Assembly: GCA_024178355.1 (NCBI GenBank)
Contig: JAMZNZ010000002.1
Span: 787,501 to 851,500 of the forward strand
Direction of reading: 5' to 3'
DNA: 64,000 bases
Source of the DNA: Maricaulaceae bacterium EIL42A08
GTDB lineage: Bacteria > Pseudomonadota > Alphaproteobacteria > Caulobacterales > Maricaulaceae
The notes beneath the pieces are model-generated. The model saw only the letters and a list, made by a program, of their open reading frames with translations. It did no database searches and had not been told where the DNA came from. A program made the translations under genes and the position numbers. Below, piece by piece: positions 45,938 to 56,381 of this stretch (positions are counted from its first letter, which is position 1; each line of letters opens with the position of its first letter).

Positions 45938-47131
45938 CTACCCCCTTGCCCTCACCTGCGCGCCGTCGCTGATGCGGTCGGAGGGGTAGAGCACCAGCGT
46001 TTCGCCGGCGTCCAGACCGCTCAGGATCTGGGCGTCGATGCCGTTTGAGCGGCCAAGCTCCACCCTGCGAAGCTCCGCACGTCCGCCCTGCGTCACGAAG
46101 CAGGCCCAGCCTTCGGTGGTTCGAAACAGGGCGGCGATGGGAGCGATGATCTCGTCTTCACCGCGCCAGACTTCAATGCGCGGTTCCACGCGGAAGCCAT
46201 GGCCAAGGCTTGCCCAGCTTTCGGGCGGGTCGGTGAGATCAAGGATGACGTTAACCCGCTGCTCCTCCACCCCCAGTGCAGAGATCTTCAGAAAGCCCGT
46301 CGGCTCAATCCGGCGCACGCGCGCGTTCAACACGCCCTCCCCGCCCCAGGCTTCGATAGTGGCATTTGCGCCTTCAACAATACGAACGGCGTCGGTGGAC
46401 AGAAGCTCGGCGACAATCTCCAGATCGCGAGGATCGCCCAGCTCCAGAACCGGCTCGCCAGGCTGCAGGACGGTCTCACTCTCCTGAAGGCGGCGCAGCA
46501 CGCGGCCGTCTATGGGACTGGTCAGATTGACTACGCCGCGCGCAAATCCGTTATCGCCGGGCTCCATCAGGCGCGCTGCGGCCGCATCACGCTCCGCGGT
46601 TCGGGCGCGCACATTGGCGCGCGCCGTGCTGAGCGCCGCTTCAGCGCTACGCAGCTCCAGCCGGGCGCGATCCACAGCGCCCTGAGAGACCGTGCCGCGC
46701 TCAGCCAGGGTTGAAACCCGGCGCATCTCGGTGCGGGCATACTCCACCTGGGCTTCTGCCTGGGCCACTTCAGCATTGGCAAAACCCAGAAGAGCTTCCG
46801 CAGCCTGTTGAGCGGCTTCTGCTTCGCCTTGAGAGCGGGCATCAAGGAAAGCGGGATCGGACGGCAGGATATTGGCCAGTGTCTCACCAATCGCCACAGG
46901 ATCACCCGGCTCAGCCTCCACTCTCAACAGGCGCCCGCCAACGGGCGCTGAGACGGTGTAGACCTCGCGCACCCGCGTATAGCCTTCATCCTGGACGGTC
47001 ACGACCAGCGTGCCGCGCTGAACTTGGGCAAAGTCAGCGGGAACCGGCCGCGGCATGAAGGACCAGCCGATGGCCAGCACCAGGACAATGCCGGCTGCGG
47101 CCCAGAAGATCGTGCGAAAACGCAGTTTCAT
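45938..47131 (-). CDS. HlyD-family periplasmic adaptor protein
   Basis: This 397-residue protein has an N-terminal membrane anchor (about 8-25) and the barrel-sandwich/hairpin/barrel layout of membrane fusion proteins: YTVSAPVGGRLLRVEAEPGDPV, a long coiled-coil hairpin (about 100-190, Ala/Glu/Arg-rich) and TSPIDGRVLRRLQESETVLQPGEP. It would connect the ABC exporter coded just upstream to an outer-membrane channel. GGAGG lies before the ATG. It is the last gene of the ABC set, 30 bases after the permease gene. Confidence 0.92.
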   Translation of the reverse strand: MKLRFRTIFWAAAGIVLVLAIGWSFMPRPVPADFAQVQRGTLVVTVQDEGYTRVREVYTVSAPVGGRLLRVEAEPGDPVAIGETLANILPSDPAFLDARSQGEAEAAQQAAEALLGFANAEVAQAEAQVEYARTEMRRVSTLAERGTVSQGAVDRARLELRSAEAALSTARANVRARTAERDAAAARLMEPGDNGFARGVVNLTSPIDGRVLRRLQESETVLQPGEPVLELGDPRDLEIVAELLSTDAVRIVEGANATIEAWGGEGVLNARVRRIEPTGFLKISALGVEEQRVNVILDLTDPPESWASLGHGFRVEPRIEVWRGEDEIIAPIAALFRTTEGWACFVTQGGRAELRRVELGRSNGIDAQILSGLDAGETLVLYPSDRISDGAQVRARG

Positions 47132-47161
47132 GGTCGGCGGCCTCCTTAGCCGCAGAGAGAC

Positions 47162-49540
47162 TTATTCCCGGGTTTTCAGCACCGCCACGAGATCGAGCGT
47201 GTCGATCCGGCGGCGCACGACAAGCCCGCTGGCCAGCGTAATCAGGACCAGCACAAGCACGGCATAGCCGTAGGTTTCTGCAAAGATGACAAAGGGTAGC
47301 CGGTAGTAGTCAGTCGACATGGCCAGCGAGATGCCCCACGCCATACCGACCCCTGCAAGCAGGCCCAGCGGTATGGCGGCCAGGGTCAAAAACCCGGCCT
47401 CCCCCAACAGGATGTAGCTGACATCACCACGCGAAAACCCAAGCACACGAAGCGAGGCCAGTTCGCGCTCACGCTCCGCCATGGAGACACGCAGGGCATT
47501 ATAGATCACGCCCACAGCGATCATCCCGGCAAACAGCGTGTAGATCATGACGGCCGAGCCCATGGCCCGGTCCAGCGTCTCAGAGAAGTTGGCTTTGGCC
47601 AGCGACTGAAGCTGAACCGCCCCCACCAGCGGGGCCGCTTTTAGCTCCAGATAGATGTCATTTACATGGTCAGGGTCTACACGCAGATGAGCCCCTGAAA
47701 CCACACGGGCTTCGCCCAGCGCCGCGTTCAGGTCCTGCAGGCGCATCTGTGCGCCGGACCCCACCAGTACGGTTGGCGTCGCCACCACCGGCAGCTGGAG
47801 AGTCGGACGCGCGCCTTCCGTGATCTGGGCCGTGATCGTGTCACCGGCGGTCACACCAAGCCGCTGCGCCAGATCAAGCGATAGCACCAGCCCGCCCGGC
47901 GGAGCGGTGGTCGCCTCCCCTGAAGCCGAGATCATGCGCGACAGCAGCGGAAGCTCCGGCACGCCGGTCAGCGGCTGCAACACCTCGCGGTTTTGAAATT
48001 GAAGCCTGGCGCTGGCGCTGCGGAAGGGTTCAGCCTCCAGCACGCCCTCACGGCTGCGCAATTCATGGAACGCACCCATGGAGCGGGCTTCGACGAAATA
48101 GACCGAAACGTCCTGGCGGTTGGAGATGTCGAAATAGCGCTCGACCATCACCTCCATGGAGTCGGTGAAGAACAGGCTCATCACCAGGGTTGCACCGGAC
48201 GCGGCTATGCCGGCGACGGTGAGCGCCGTGCGGGTCGGCCAGCGCAGGATCTGGCGCAGGATCATGCGGGTCTGTTGATCAAGCCCGGGCGCAGCCACAA
48301 TCGCGGCTCCGGCGGCCCGCGAGTAATCAGGCGGCGGAGGGGGTCGCATGGCCACCGCAGGATCAAGCCGCGCAGCACGACTGACCGACCAGATCGCACC
48401 GCCGCCCACAGCGATCAGCGTGACCAGAACGCCCACCGCATAAACCGAGGGCGGGACAGAGAAAATCAGGAAAGGGAAGTTGTAATACTCGGTATACATC
48501 ACCGCCATGGCGTGACCGAGCCGCAGCCCCGAACCAAAGCCCATCGCCACGCCCAGCGCCGCAATCAGGCCCACCAGTTTGAGATAATGCACCGAGACCT
48601 GGAGCGCGGTGTATCCGAAGGCTTTCAAGAGGCCGATCTGCTCGCGCTCTACGGCGATCAGGCGGGTGATCACCACATTGACCAGGAAGGCCGCCACCGC
48701 CAGGAAGATCGGCGGCAGGATATTACCCATGGTCTGAAGCTGCTCGATCTCGGCACTGACAAAAGCGTCGGAGACCTGTTCGCGCCGGGTATAGGCCCCC
48801 ACCCCGCCATAGGGCTCCAGCACACGATCAACGGCGGCTCGCACTGCATCGGCTTCGGCACCGCGGCCGAGGCGCAGCGTCGCCTCATTAAAGGCACCGT
48901 CCTGATCTGCCGCGGTTTCAAGCGCCTGACGATCCATCCACAGGACGCCAAACAGGCGCGGGTCAGGGACCAGCTGGCCCGGCGCAATCGCATAGACATA
49001 TTCCGGCGACAGGGCGAGGCCGGTGATCGTCAATCGCTCGCGTTTACCGCGAATGGTGACATCCAGCGTGTCGCCAATCTCCAGCCCGTGGGCAACAGCG
49101 AAGCTTTCCAGCGCCACCACCTCGTTGCGATGGGCCGCATCCGGGCGCTCGCCTTGCAGCATATGAATGTCGTTCACTGACGCAGGGCCGCGCGGCAGCG
49201 AGTAGATCAGCCCGGTTGGCGGCTCCTCCATGGAAGGCATGTCGAACAGAACCGGTGCCGTGATACGCGTCTCGACCGCGGCTACGCCTTCGATATCGCG
49301 CAGATCCTCAATCAGCGCGTTCGGTGCGCGGACCGCCGGAGCCCAGATATCGGCAAAGCGCGTGCGTTCATAATAGGCATCGCGGGTTTCGGTCAGCGAT
49401 TGCAGCATCCCGCCCATGACCAGCTGGATCGCAACGCCGGCAGCAATCACCAGACCGATGGCGATTGCCTGGCCACGCATGGCAAAGAAGTCCCGGCGCA
49501 GCTTGGCGTCGAGCACTGAAAACAGCCGCCGCCTCACCAC
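47162..49540 (-). CDS. ABC exporter permease with two FtsX domains
   Basis: This 792-residue inner-membrane protein has an N-terminal helix, a periplasmic MacB-like domain, a first set of three helices (about 280-400), then a second copy of the same layout ending in TMs near the C-terminus ([29 protein letters not shown]). This doubled FtsX form belongs with LolD-type ATPases that export lipids, peptides or drugs by a mechanotransmission mechanism. It overlaps the ATPase gene by 7 bases. Substrate unknown. Confidence 0.9.
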   Translation of the reverse strand: MVRRRLFSVLDAKLRRDFFAMRGQAIAIGLVIAAGVAIQLVMGGMLQSLTETRDAYYERTRFADIWAPAVRAPNALIEDLRDIEGVAAVETRITAPVLFDMPSMEEPPTGLIYSLPRGPASVNDIHMLQGERPDAAHRNEVVALESFAVAHGLEIGDTLDVTIRGKRERLTITGLALSPEYVYAIAPGQLVPDPRLFGVLWMDRQALETAADQDGAFNEATLRLGRGAEADAVRAAVDRVLEPYGGVGAYTRREQVSDAFVSAEIEQLQTMGNILPPIFLAVAAFLVNVVITRLIAVEREQIGLLKAFGYTALQVSVHYLKLVGLIAALGVAMGFGSGLRLGHAMAVMYTEYYNFPFLIFSVPPSVYAVGVLVTLIAVGGGAIWSVSRAARLDPAVAMRPPPPPDYSRAAGAAIVAAPGLDQQTRMILRQILRWPTRTALTVAGIAASGATLVMSLFFTDSMEVMVERYFDISNRQDVSVYFVEARSMGAFHELRSREGVLEAEPFRSASARLQFQNREVLQPLTGVPELPLLSRMISASGEATTAPPGGLVLSLDLAQRLGVTAGDTITAQITEGARPTLQLPVVATPTVLVGSGAQMRLQDLNAALGEARVVSGAHLRVDPDHVNDIYLELKAAPLVGAVQLQSLAKANFSETLDRAMGSAVMIYTLFAGMIAVGVIYNALRVSMAERERELASLRVLGFSRGDVSYILLGEAGFLTLAAIPLGLLAGVGMAWGISLAMSTDYYRLPFVIFAETYGYAVLVLVLITLASGLVVRRRIDTLDLVAVLKTRE

Positions 49541-50241
49541 ACAATCTCCGAGGGTTGCTTCTTGACCGCGTTGACCCGGTTTTCCCGGATCTGACCATCG
49601 CCAAAGACGATGACCCGGTCGGCCATGTCGGCCACCGAGGCGTTATGTGTGATTATGAAGGTCGTCGCATTGAGCGCCGCATTCACTTCGCGCAAAGCCT
49701 CCAGAACCTTCACACCGGTCGCTGAATCCAGCGCGCCGGTCGGCTCGTCACACAGCAGGACCTGGGGGCGTTTGGCGATGGCGCGGGCAATGGCGACACG
49801 CTGTTGCTCCCCACCTGATAGCTGGGCCGGGAAATGGTCCACGCGCTTGTCGAGACCCACCAGACCTAGCGCTTCGTCCGCAGGCATGGGGTCCGGTGCC
49901 ACCTCAGTGACCAGCTCCACATTCTCCCGCGCCGTCAGGCTGGGCATCAGATTATAAAACTGGAAAACAAAGCCGACATGGTCGCGGCGAAACCGGGTGA
50001 GCTCGCGGTCGCTGGCCGAATGCAGCGCCATGTCGCGGAAATAGGCTTCACCGCTGAAGGCGCGATCCAGACCGCCGAGAATATTGAGAAGCGTGGACTT
50101 GCCAGACCCCGAAGGCCCCAGCAGCACCACCAGCTCGCCTTCAGGGGCCACCAGATCCACCCCGCGCAGCGCATGCACGGCATTGGAGCCGGACCCATAC
50201 ACCTTCGACAGATCGCGGGTCTCAAAACAGGGTCTGGACAC
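49534..50241 (-). CDS. ABC exporter ATPase (LolD/MacB/DevA type)
   Basis: This 235-residue ATPase has Walker A GPSGSGKS (42-49), Q-loop FQFYNLMP, signature LSGGEQQR and Walker [13 protein letters not shown], with the H-loop [13 protein letters not shown]. The sequence type pairs with FtsX-domain permeases. It starts with GTG. With the following permease and HlyD genes it forms a three-gene export operon. Confidence 0.94.
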   Translation of the reverse strand: MSRPCFETRDLSKVYGSGSNAVHALRGVDLVAPEGELVVLLGPSGSGKSTLLNILGGLDRAFSGEAYFRDMALHSASDRELTRFRRDHVGFVFQFYNLMPSLTARENVELVTEVAPDPMPADEALGLVGLDKRVDHFPAQLSGGEQQRVAIARAIAKRPQVLLCDEPTGALDSATGVKVLEALREVNAALNATTFIITHNASVADMADRVIVFGDGQIRENRVNAVKKQPSEIVW

Positions 50242-50332
50242 TGGGCTTCAAGGCCTCTCACTGAACAGGCGAGACCCTATACCGATCCGGGTTTTAGAAC
50301 AGCCCGTCGGTTTGCCGCATCGGGCGGGCGCC

Positions 50333-53300
50333 CTACTCCGCTGGCGCTGGAGCTTTGGCTTCGGTGTCGGGCGTGGCTTCGGCTTCTTTGGCGAGCTGCT
50401 TTGAGACCCAGTTCGGGGTTTTGGTGAAGCGGCCAAGCGAGGCGTAGGCGGCCGGGATCACGAACAGGGTGAAGAGCGTGGCCACCAGCACGCCGGTGAA
50501 GATCACCACACCGATGGAGGCACGGATCTCCGAGCCCGGTCCGGCGGCAATCACCAGCGGCAGCGCGCCGATGGAGGTCGACAGACCCGTCATCAGGATC
50601 GGGCGCAGGCGCGTGGTGGCCGCTTCCACCGTGGCTTCGCGCAGCTCCAGCCCCTCTTCACGCAGCTGGTTGGCGAACTCCACCACCAGAATACCGTTCT
50701 TCGCCGCAAGACCGATCAGGATGATCAATCCGATCTGGGAGAAAATGTTGAGGCTGTCGCCCATCATGTAGAGACCGAAGAGCCCACCGGCGACGGCCAG
50801 CGGCACGGTCAGCATGATCATGCCTGACTGAATGAGGCTCTCAAACTGGGCCGCCAGCACCAGGAAGACGATCAGCAAAGCCAGCGCAAAGGCAAAATAG
50901 ATGGCGTTGGAAGAATCCAGGAACTGACGCGCCTCGCCCACATAGGTGGAGCCCATGGAGGCCGGCAGGGTTTCTGCCGCCCAGGTATCGAGCCATTCCA
51001 CCGCTTCGCCCAGCGTGTAATCGCCGGTGATCGTGGCAGACACCGTGATCGCGCGCTGGCGGTCGATGCGGTTGCGAGACGACGCCTCGCCGGTTTCACG
51101 CAAGGTGACGAGACTGGACAGCGGGATCAGCTGGCCACTTCCGGCGCGCACATAAAGCGTTTCCAGATCATTGGCGCTGGAGCGTTCCTCACGGCGGTTT
51201 TCGAGCACCACGTTATAGGCTTCGCCACGGTCAATGAACTGGCCCACACGGCGCGAGCCCAGGTGGGTCTGCATGGTGCGGCTGATATCGGCCACCGCCA
51301 CACCGAGCGCGGCCGCCCGCTCCCGGTCAATATCGACCAGCAGGCGCGGCGCCGTCGGCTGATAATTCTTGTTCGCGCGGATGAGGTTTGGATTGTTCGC
51401 GTTGATGTCGGCGATCAGGCGATCAGCTTCGATGTCAAGGCTTCGATAGTCCGGCCCCTGCAGCACAAACTGGATATCGCCGCCACCTGGACCACCGCCA
51501 CCACCCAGCGGAGAGCGCATGGACACAAAGGCGCGCACACCGGTCAGCTGACCCAGACGGCCATTGATCTCGTTGACGATTTCCTGACCTGGGCGACGCT
51601 CGTCCCATGGAACCATGGAACCGATAACGATACCGGAGTTGAAGCCAGAACCACCCCAGCCGGGCGAGACGACCAGCACACGCTCAAGTTCGCCGTTCTC
51701 CACATAGTCGTAGACAATCTGTTCGGCCTCGAGCACCTGCTCGGCCATATAGTCAAAGCTCGCCCCTTCAGGCCCGCCCATGAAGCCAAAGAAGCTGCCG
51801 CGGTCGGTGGGCGGGGTCAGTTCGCTTGGAAGCTGGCTGAACATCCACCAGGACCCGCCCAGCGCGACCAGAACCATGGGGATGACAATCACCGGAACGC
51901 GCAGCACAAAATCGAGGCTTTCGCGGTAGCTGGCCTGAACCCGCTTGACCAGCTCACCCACCCAGCGCGCCGGGCCGCGCGCTTCAGAACTCGGCTTGAG
52001 AAGTTTCGACGTCATCATCGGCGACAGGGACAGCGCCACAAAGCTCGACAGGACAACAGCGCCGGTAATGGCGACGGCGAGTTCTGAGAAGATGCGACCG
52101 ATAAGGCCGGGCAGGAAGATCAGCGGTACGAAGACCGCAACCAGCACTGCTGTCGTGGCGATCACCGCAAAGAAGACCTGATTGCCGCCGCGCAAGCTGG
52201 CGAGCTTTGGCGGCTCGCCCATATCCACCCGTCGCTGGATGTTTTCTAGCACGACGATGGCGTCATCGACCACCAGACCAATGGCCAGCACCAGCGCCAG
52301 CAGCGTCAGGATGTTGATCGAGAAGCCCGCCCACGCCAGTACGGCAAACACGCCCACCAGACACACCGGAACAACCAGCGCCGGGATGATCGCAGCGCGG
52401 AAGCTGCCGAGGAAAAGATAGATCACCAGCACCACCAGCGTGGCGGCCACCGCGAAGGTGCGCCAGACTTCGGCGATGGATTCCTTGATGAAGACCGTGT
52501 CGTCGGACGCGGAGATCATCTGCATGCCTTCGGGCAGCTGCGCGCGCACGCGTACCGATTCAGCCCGGATGCGATCGGCCACGGCCACGGAGTTCGCTTG
52601 GCTTTGGCGCACAAAGCCAATGCCAATCATGTTCTGGGCGTTACCACGGAAGATCGCACGGGTCTCTTCAGCCGCCAGTTCCACATCGGCGACTTCATCA
52701 AGGCGAATGACGTGACCTTCGTCGACCACCCGCACCGGCAGGCGCGCAAAGCTTTCAGGGTCCGCAAACAGGCGCTCCACGCGCACAAAGAGCTGGGTAT
52801 CCGCGGTTTCCACCGCCCCGCCGGGAGCCTCGACGTTTTCAGAGCGCAGAGCAGCCTCGATATCGCTGACGGTGACGTTCCGTGCGGCCATCGCCTGGGG
52901 GTCAAGCCAGATCCGCATGGCATAGCGACGCTCGCCGCCCACGCGCACCTGCGCCACACCATCAATGACCGAGAAGCGGTCAACGACGAAGCGCTCGGCA
53001 TAGTCGGTCAGTTCTTCAGCCGTCATGCGATCAGAGAGCAGATTATACCACAGGAAGGGGCGTGCATCGCCGTCCTGCTTGGCGACCTCAATCTCCTCAA
53101 CATCTTCAGGAAGGCGATCACGGATACGCGACACGGCATCGCGCACGTCGTTCGCCGCTGCTTCGATATCGCGGGCCAGCCTGAACTGGATGGTGACGCG
53201 AGCGGAACTGTCACGCGATGAGGAACTGATCGTCTCTACGCCCTCAATGCCCGACAGGCTGTCTTCGATCACCTGGGTAACGCGGTTTTCAACCACCTCA

Positions 53301-53467
53301 GCGTTGGCACCGGGAAAAGAGGCGCTGACCGACACGATGGGTTGATCCACGTCCGGTAGCTCACGCAAGGGCAGCTCGCGCAAACCCATAAAGCCAAACA
53401 CCATGATCAGCGCACTTATCACAAAGGCAAAGACCGGGCGGCGAACGGAAACATCAGATAGCGTCAT
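50333..53467 (-). CDS. RND-family efflux pump, inner-membrane subunit
   Basis: This 1,044-residue protein belongs to the HAE1-type RND exporters. It begins MTLSDVSVRRPVFAFVIS, has the large periplasmic loops and two sets of membrane helices, and keeps the proton-relay aspartates in GLVVDDAIVVLENIQRR and the C-terminal GLAAKNGILVVEFANQ. Such pumps export drugs, dyes or fatty compounds by proton antiport. An open frame extends 38 codons upstream, but the ATG at 53467 is the family start, 4 bases after the adaptor gene. Confidence 0.95.
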   Translation of the reverse strand: MTLSDVSVRRPVFAFVISALIMVFGFMGLRELPLRELPDVDQPIVSVSASFPGANAEVVENRVTQVIEDSLSGIEGVETISSSSRDSSARVTIQFRLARDIEAAANDVRDAVSRIRDRLPEDVEEIEVAKQDGDARPFLWYNLLSDRMTAEELTDYAERFVVDRFSVIDGVAQVRVGGERRYAMRIWLDPQAMAARNVTVSDIEAALRSENVEAPGGAVETADTQLFVRVERLFADPESFARLPVRVVDEGHVIRLDEVADVELAAEETRAIFRGNAQNMIGIGFVRQSQANSVAVADRIRAESVRVRAQLPEGMQMISASDDTVFIKESIAEVWRTFAVAATLVVLVIYLFLGSFRAAIIPALVVPVCLVGVFAVLAWAGFSINILTLLALVLAIGLVVDDAIVVLENIQRRVDMGEPPKLASLRGGNQVFFAVIATTAVLVAVFVPLIFLPGLIGRIFSELAVAITGAVVLSSFVALSLSPMMTSKLLKPSSEARGPARWVGELVKRVQASYRESLDFVLRVPVIVIPMVLVALGGSWWMFSQLPSELTPPTDRGSFFGFMGGPEGASFDYMAEQVLEAEQIVYDYVENGELERVLVVSPGWGGSGFNSGIVIGSMVPWDERRPGQEIVNEINGRLGQLTGVRAFVSMRSPLGGGGGPGGGDIQFVLQGPDYRSLDIEADRLIADINANNPNLIRANKNYQPTAPRLLVDIDRERAAALGVAVADISRTMQTHLGSRRVGQFIDRGEAYNVVLENRREERSSANDLETLYVRAGSGQLIPLSSLVTLRETGEASSRNRIDRQRAITVSATITGDYTLGEAVEWLDTWAAETLPASMGSTYVGEARQFLDSSNAIYFAFALALLIVFLVLAAQFESLIQSGMIMLTVPLAVAGGLFGLYMMGDSLNIFSQIGLIILIGLAAKNGILVVEFANQLREEGLELREATVEAATTRLRPILMTGLSTSIGALPLVIAAGPGSEIRASIGVVIFTGVLVATLFTLFVIPAAYASLGRFTKTPNWVSKQLAKEAEATPDTEAKAPAPAE

Positions 53468-53471
53468 GGTC

Positions 53472-54587
53472 TTAAGCTCTGCCAGCCGCAGAGATAGCGC
53501 CGCCACCCGCGCCGCCAGCGCTCGGCCCGCCAACAGGCTGAACCACAGAGCCATCGCGCACACGGTGCACGCCTTCAGCAATCACCTGCTCGCCTGGCTC
53601 GAGGCCTTCACGAACTTCAACCACGCCATTGCTGCGCTGACCGAGCACCACGGACCGGCGCACAGCCTGCATGCCGCGCTCGCCCTCGCTGACAACAAAC
53701 ACAAAGGTGTCGTCGGCGAACCGCACAATGGCAGAGCCCGGGATGGATGGCGCGTCACGCTCGGCGCGGCGCATCTGAACGGTCATCAGCATGCCTGGGC
53801 GCAGGCGGCCGTCCTCGTTATCGATGACAGCGCGAACGGTCACAGCACGAGTGGCCGGATCGATACGCGTATCGACCTGATCAACAACGCCTTCAAACAC
53901 TTCACTGGGAAAGGCTGCGCTGATCGCTTCCACTGAAAGGCCCGGCTCAATCACCGAGAGGAAGCGTTCCGGCACGGTGAAATCGAGCTTGATGATGCTG
54001 GCGTCGTCCAGCTGGGCGATCACGTCGCCGGGCCGCACCAGCTCACCAGCGCTGACATTACGCAAGCCCACGACGCCGGAAAACGGCGCACGGATAATGC
54101 GGTCAGCCACACGTGCTTCGATCGCTTCAACACGGGCGCGGGCACGCTCGTTAGCCGCTACGGCTTCATCAAGGCGCGAGCGTGGGGCGACGCCGCGCTC
54201 GGTCAGGTCTCGGATACGCTCCACGTCGCGAACGGTTTCACGCAAGGTGGCACGCGCTTCGGTCAGGCCAGCGGCTTCCTCTGCATCGGCCAGCTCTGCG
54301 AGAATTTGCCCGGCTTCAACGCGGTCACCGGAGTCAAACTCCAGACGCGCAATGACGTCGGCGACCTTGGCGGTGATCGTCACCGACTCGTTGGCGCGTG
54401 CGGTCCCCAGCGCTTCTACGATATCCGCAAAAGAGTAGAGCCCGACCTCATGGACTGCGACTGGCGTTGCGCCGCCGCGCCAGCCACCACCGGCGGCATT
54501 ATCGGTCGTCGCTGCCCGCATGAATACGGCCGCCGCCATGGCGATCAGCACAATCCCGACAACAATCAAAAACGCATAGCGCCGCAT
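53472..54587 (-). CDS. RND efflux periplasmic adaptor subunit
   Basis: This 371-residue protein starts with a membrane anchor or signal (RRYAFLIVVGIVLIAMAAAVF) and has the usual adaptor layout: lipoyl half-motif SVTITAKVADVIARLEFDSGDRVEAGQ, a coiled hairpin (about 95-145), RIIRAPFSGVVGLRNVSAGELV, and beta-barrel domains. A Gly/Ala-rich tail ends it. It lies directly upstream of the RND pump. No TolC-like gene follows, so the outer channel must come from elsewhere. Confidence 0.93.
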   Translation of the reverse strand: MRRYAFLIVVGIVLIAMAAAVFMRAATTDNAAGGGWRGGATPVAVHEVGLYSFADIVEALGTARANESVTITAKVADVIARLEFDSGDRVEAGQILAELADAEEAAGLTEARATLRETVRDVERIRDLTERGVAPRSRLDEAVAANERARARVEAIEARVADRIIRAPFSGVVGLRNVSAGELVRPGDVIAQLDDASIIKLDFTVPERFLSVIEPGLSVEAISAAFPSEVFEGVVDQVDTRIDPATRAVTVRAVIDNEDGRLRPGMLMTVQMRRAERDAPSIPGSAIVRFADDTFVFVVSEGERGMQAVRRSVVLGQRSNGVVEVREGLEPGEQVIAEGVHRVRDGSVVQPVGGPSAGGAGGGAISAAGRA

Positions 54588-54661
54588 GGCGGACTCCCTT
54601 CAAGTTGGAGGGGGATATGCGACGAATTGGCCCAAAGGCAAAATCACACAGCTGTGAAGCG

Positions 54662-55444
54662 CTAGAAACTTCGCCAGATCGATGCAGTCACCGCAAATTC
54701 CTCACTCATTCGCTGTTGATTGACCGTGGTCAACGCGGAGATCTGAACCATGCTCTTGCCCGATGTCGGCAAGAGTAGCGAGGCCTGAAAGCGGTGCCCG
54801 GTATAGCTGACATGCGGGCGGTCGCTATCGACGGCCCAGACCGAATAGGTCTGCGCCATCACCGGTGTTCCAAACAAAAAGTCACTGCCTGCGGTCAGGT
54901 CCACCCGAATTTCGTCAGACGCATTGTCGCCTCGATGGCGCATGCCAGCACTCAGCTCAACGAACGCGCCCTCACCAATCGAGCGGCCGACCAAAAGGCG
55001 GGTATCGACATCACCACCGCGGGCCCCGAAAGCCTGGTTGATCCAGTTTTCGCCAGAGCCTGGAATGCCGGCCATTACCTGGCCGGCGACGGCCCAGCGG
55101 CCACGCTGTAGCAGCTGGACCCGGGCACCGAGTTCGATCCCGCCAATGCCTGAGACTGGGGGAGCCGGCTTTTTCTTGAAGGCGGTGATGCGCTGATGCA
55201 GCTGCTGGAAGGCTCCGCGCCCAACCAGTGTGATCCGATCTGTCAGACCAAACTCGACATAGAGCGAAGCTTCAATTTTCAGGTGACCGCGGTTTGCGGG
55301 TTGGGCGTAGGGATCAAGCCAGTGCATGCCCAGCCCTGCAATCACCAGGCCTTCATATTTGCGCTTGGTCCACGCGCCCGCCTCAGCGCTTGCGGGTAAG
55401 GCAAGTCCTGCAATCAGGGCAAACAGGCACGTGAGGCGGACCAA
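54662..55444 (-). CDS. Predicted outer-membrane beta-barrel protein
   Basis: The 260 residues begin with a signal peptide (MVRLTCLFALIAGLALPASAEAG) and then show alternating amphipathic strands (LYVEFGLTDRITLVGRGAF, GGIELGARVQLL, FVELSAGMRHRG) and end in an aromatic residue (SIWRSF), typical of small outer-membrane barrels. No family name can be given. The start is TTG at 55444, supported by GAAGGAGG 6 bases upstream; no in-frame ATG gives the signal peptide. It lies upstream of the RND genes on the same strand. Confidence 0.78.
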   Translation of the reverse strand: MVRLTCLFALIAGLALPASAEAGAWTKRKYEGLVIAGLGMHWLDPYAQPANRGHLKIEASLYVEFGLTDRITLVGRGAFQQLHQRITAFKKKPAPPVSGIGGIELGARVQLLQRGRWAVAGQVMAGIPGSGENWINQAFGARGGDVDTRLLVGRSIGEGAFVELSAGMRHRGDNASDEIRVDLTAGSDFLFGTPVMAQTYSVWAVDSDRPHVSYTGHRFQASLLLPTSGKSMVQISALTTVNQQRMSEEFAVTASIWRSF

Positions 55445-55524
55445 AAGCGCCTCCTTCAGGGTTAAGCCATGAAGGAAAGCGCTTTAGGCGAGTGACAACA
55501 ATTTTTTTCTCTTAAATAGAGAAA

Positions 55525-56295
55525 TTACTGATCGTAACCGGGGCTCTCGCGGTTCACGCGATCGCGCACGGCTGCCCAGGCAATGCCAAGGAAGAGCTCG
55601 TTGCTCACTCCCTCTTCGCCCTGCTTGTACACGCGGGTCTGCATCTCTTCGCCCCACTCGATTAACTCAGCGCCAGAGCCCTGAGCCTTGGTCTGAACCG
55701 CGCAGGCGCGCTCCAGCAGATACATGCGCAGATAACAATTGAACGGATGGTCACCAGTCGACAGCGTCCCGTGATTGCGTAGGATCATCAGGTTGTGCTC
55801 ACCCAGATCTGCTACGAGGCGCTCCTTCTCCTCATGATCGAGCGCGATACCCTCATAGTCGTGATACGTCACGTCCTTCATGACATTCATCGCCAGCTGG
55901 GAGATCGGGAGCAGCCCGCGCTTTTGGGCCGACACCGCGACACCGTCATCGGTATGCAGGTGCATGGCGACCTTCACATCCGGGCGCGCTTCATGGATCG
56001 CCGAGTGGATGGTGAAGCCAGCCGGATTGATGCCATAGCGTGAAGGCGGCAGGACATTGCCCTCAATGTCCACTTTCACAAGGTTAGATGCCGTCACGTC
56101 TTCAAACAGAAGCCCGAACGGATTGATCAGGAAGTGCTCGTCCGGCCCGGGCACCCGCATTGAAATATGGGTGAAGAACAGGTCGTCCCAGCCATGCATG
56201 CGCGCAAGCCGGTAAAGCGCGGCAAGGTCGCAGCGCGCCTCCCACTCTTCGGGTGTGACCTGATCCTTCACAGAGATATTGGCTACGTCGTCCAT
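55525..56295 (-). CDS. Class II aldolase/adducin-family protein
   Basis: This 256-residue protein has the class II aldolase/adducin fold. Metal-ligand histidines appear in VAMHLHTDDGVAVSAQ and the NHG of LMILRNHGTLSTGD; FFTHISMRVPG near the N-terminus is also typical. Members include sugar-phosphate aldolases and many of unknown substrate; nothing nearby tells which. GGGAGGATAGC precedes the ATG. Confidence 0.9.
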   Translation of the reverse strand: MDDVANISVKDQVTPEEWEARCDLAALYRLARMHGWDDLFFTHISMRVPGPDEHFLINPFGLLFEDVTASNLVKVDIEGNVLPPSRYGINPAGFTIHSAIHEARPDVKVAMHLHTDDGVAVSAQKRGLLPISQLAMNVMKDVTYHDYEGIALDHEEKERLVADLGEHNLMILRNHGTLSTGDHPFNCYLRMYLLERACAVQTKAQGSGAELIEWGEEMQTRVYKQGEEGVSNELFLGIAWAAVRDRVNRESPGYDQ

Positions 56296-56381
56296 GCTAT
56301 CCTCCCATGCGCGCCCGTTGGATCGGTCGCGACTGTCTTGTTGAATCCCGCCCCCTAAAATTGCGCTCTGGAGCGCTCACG

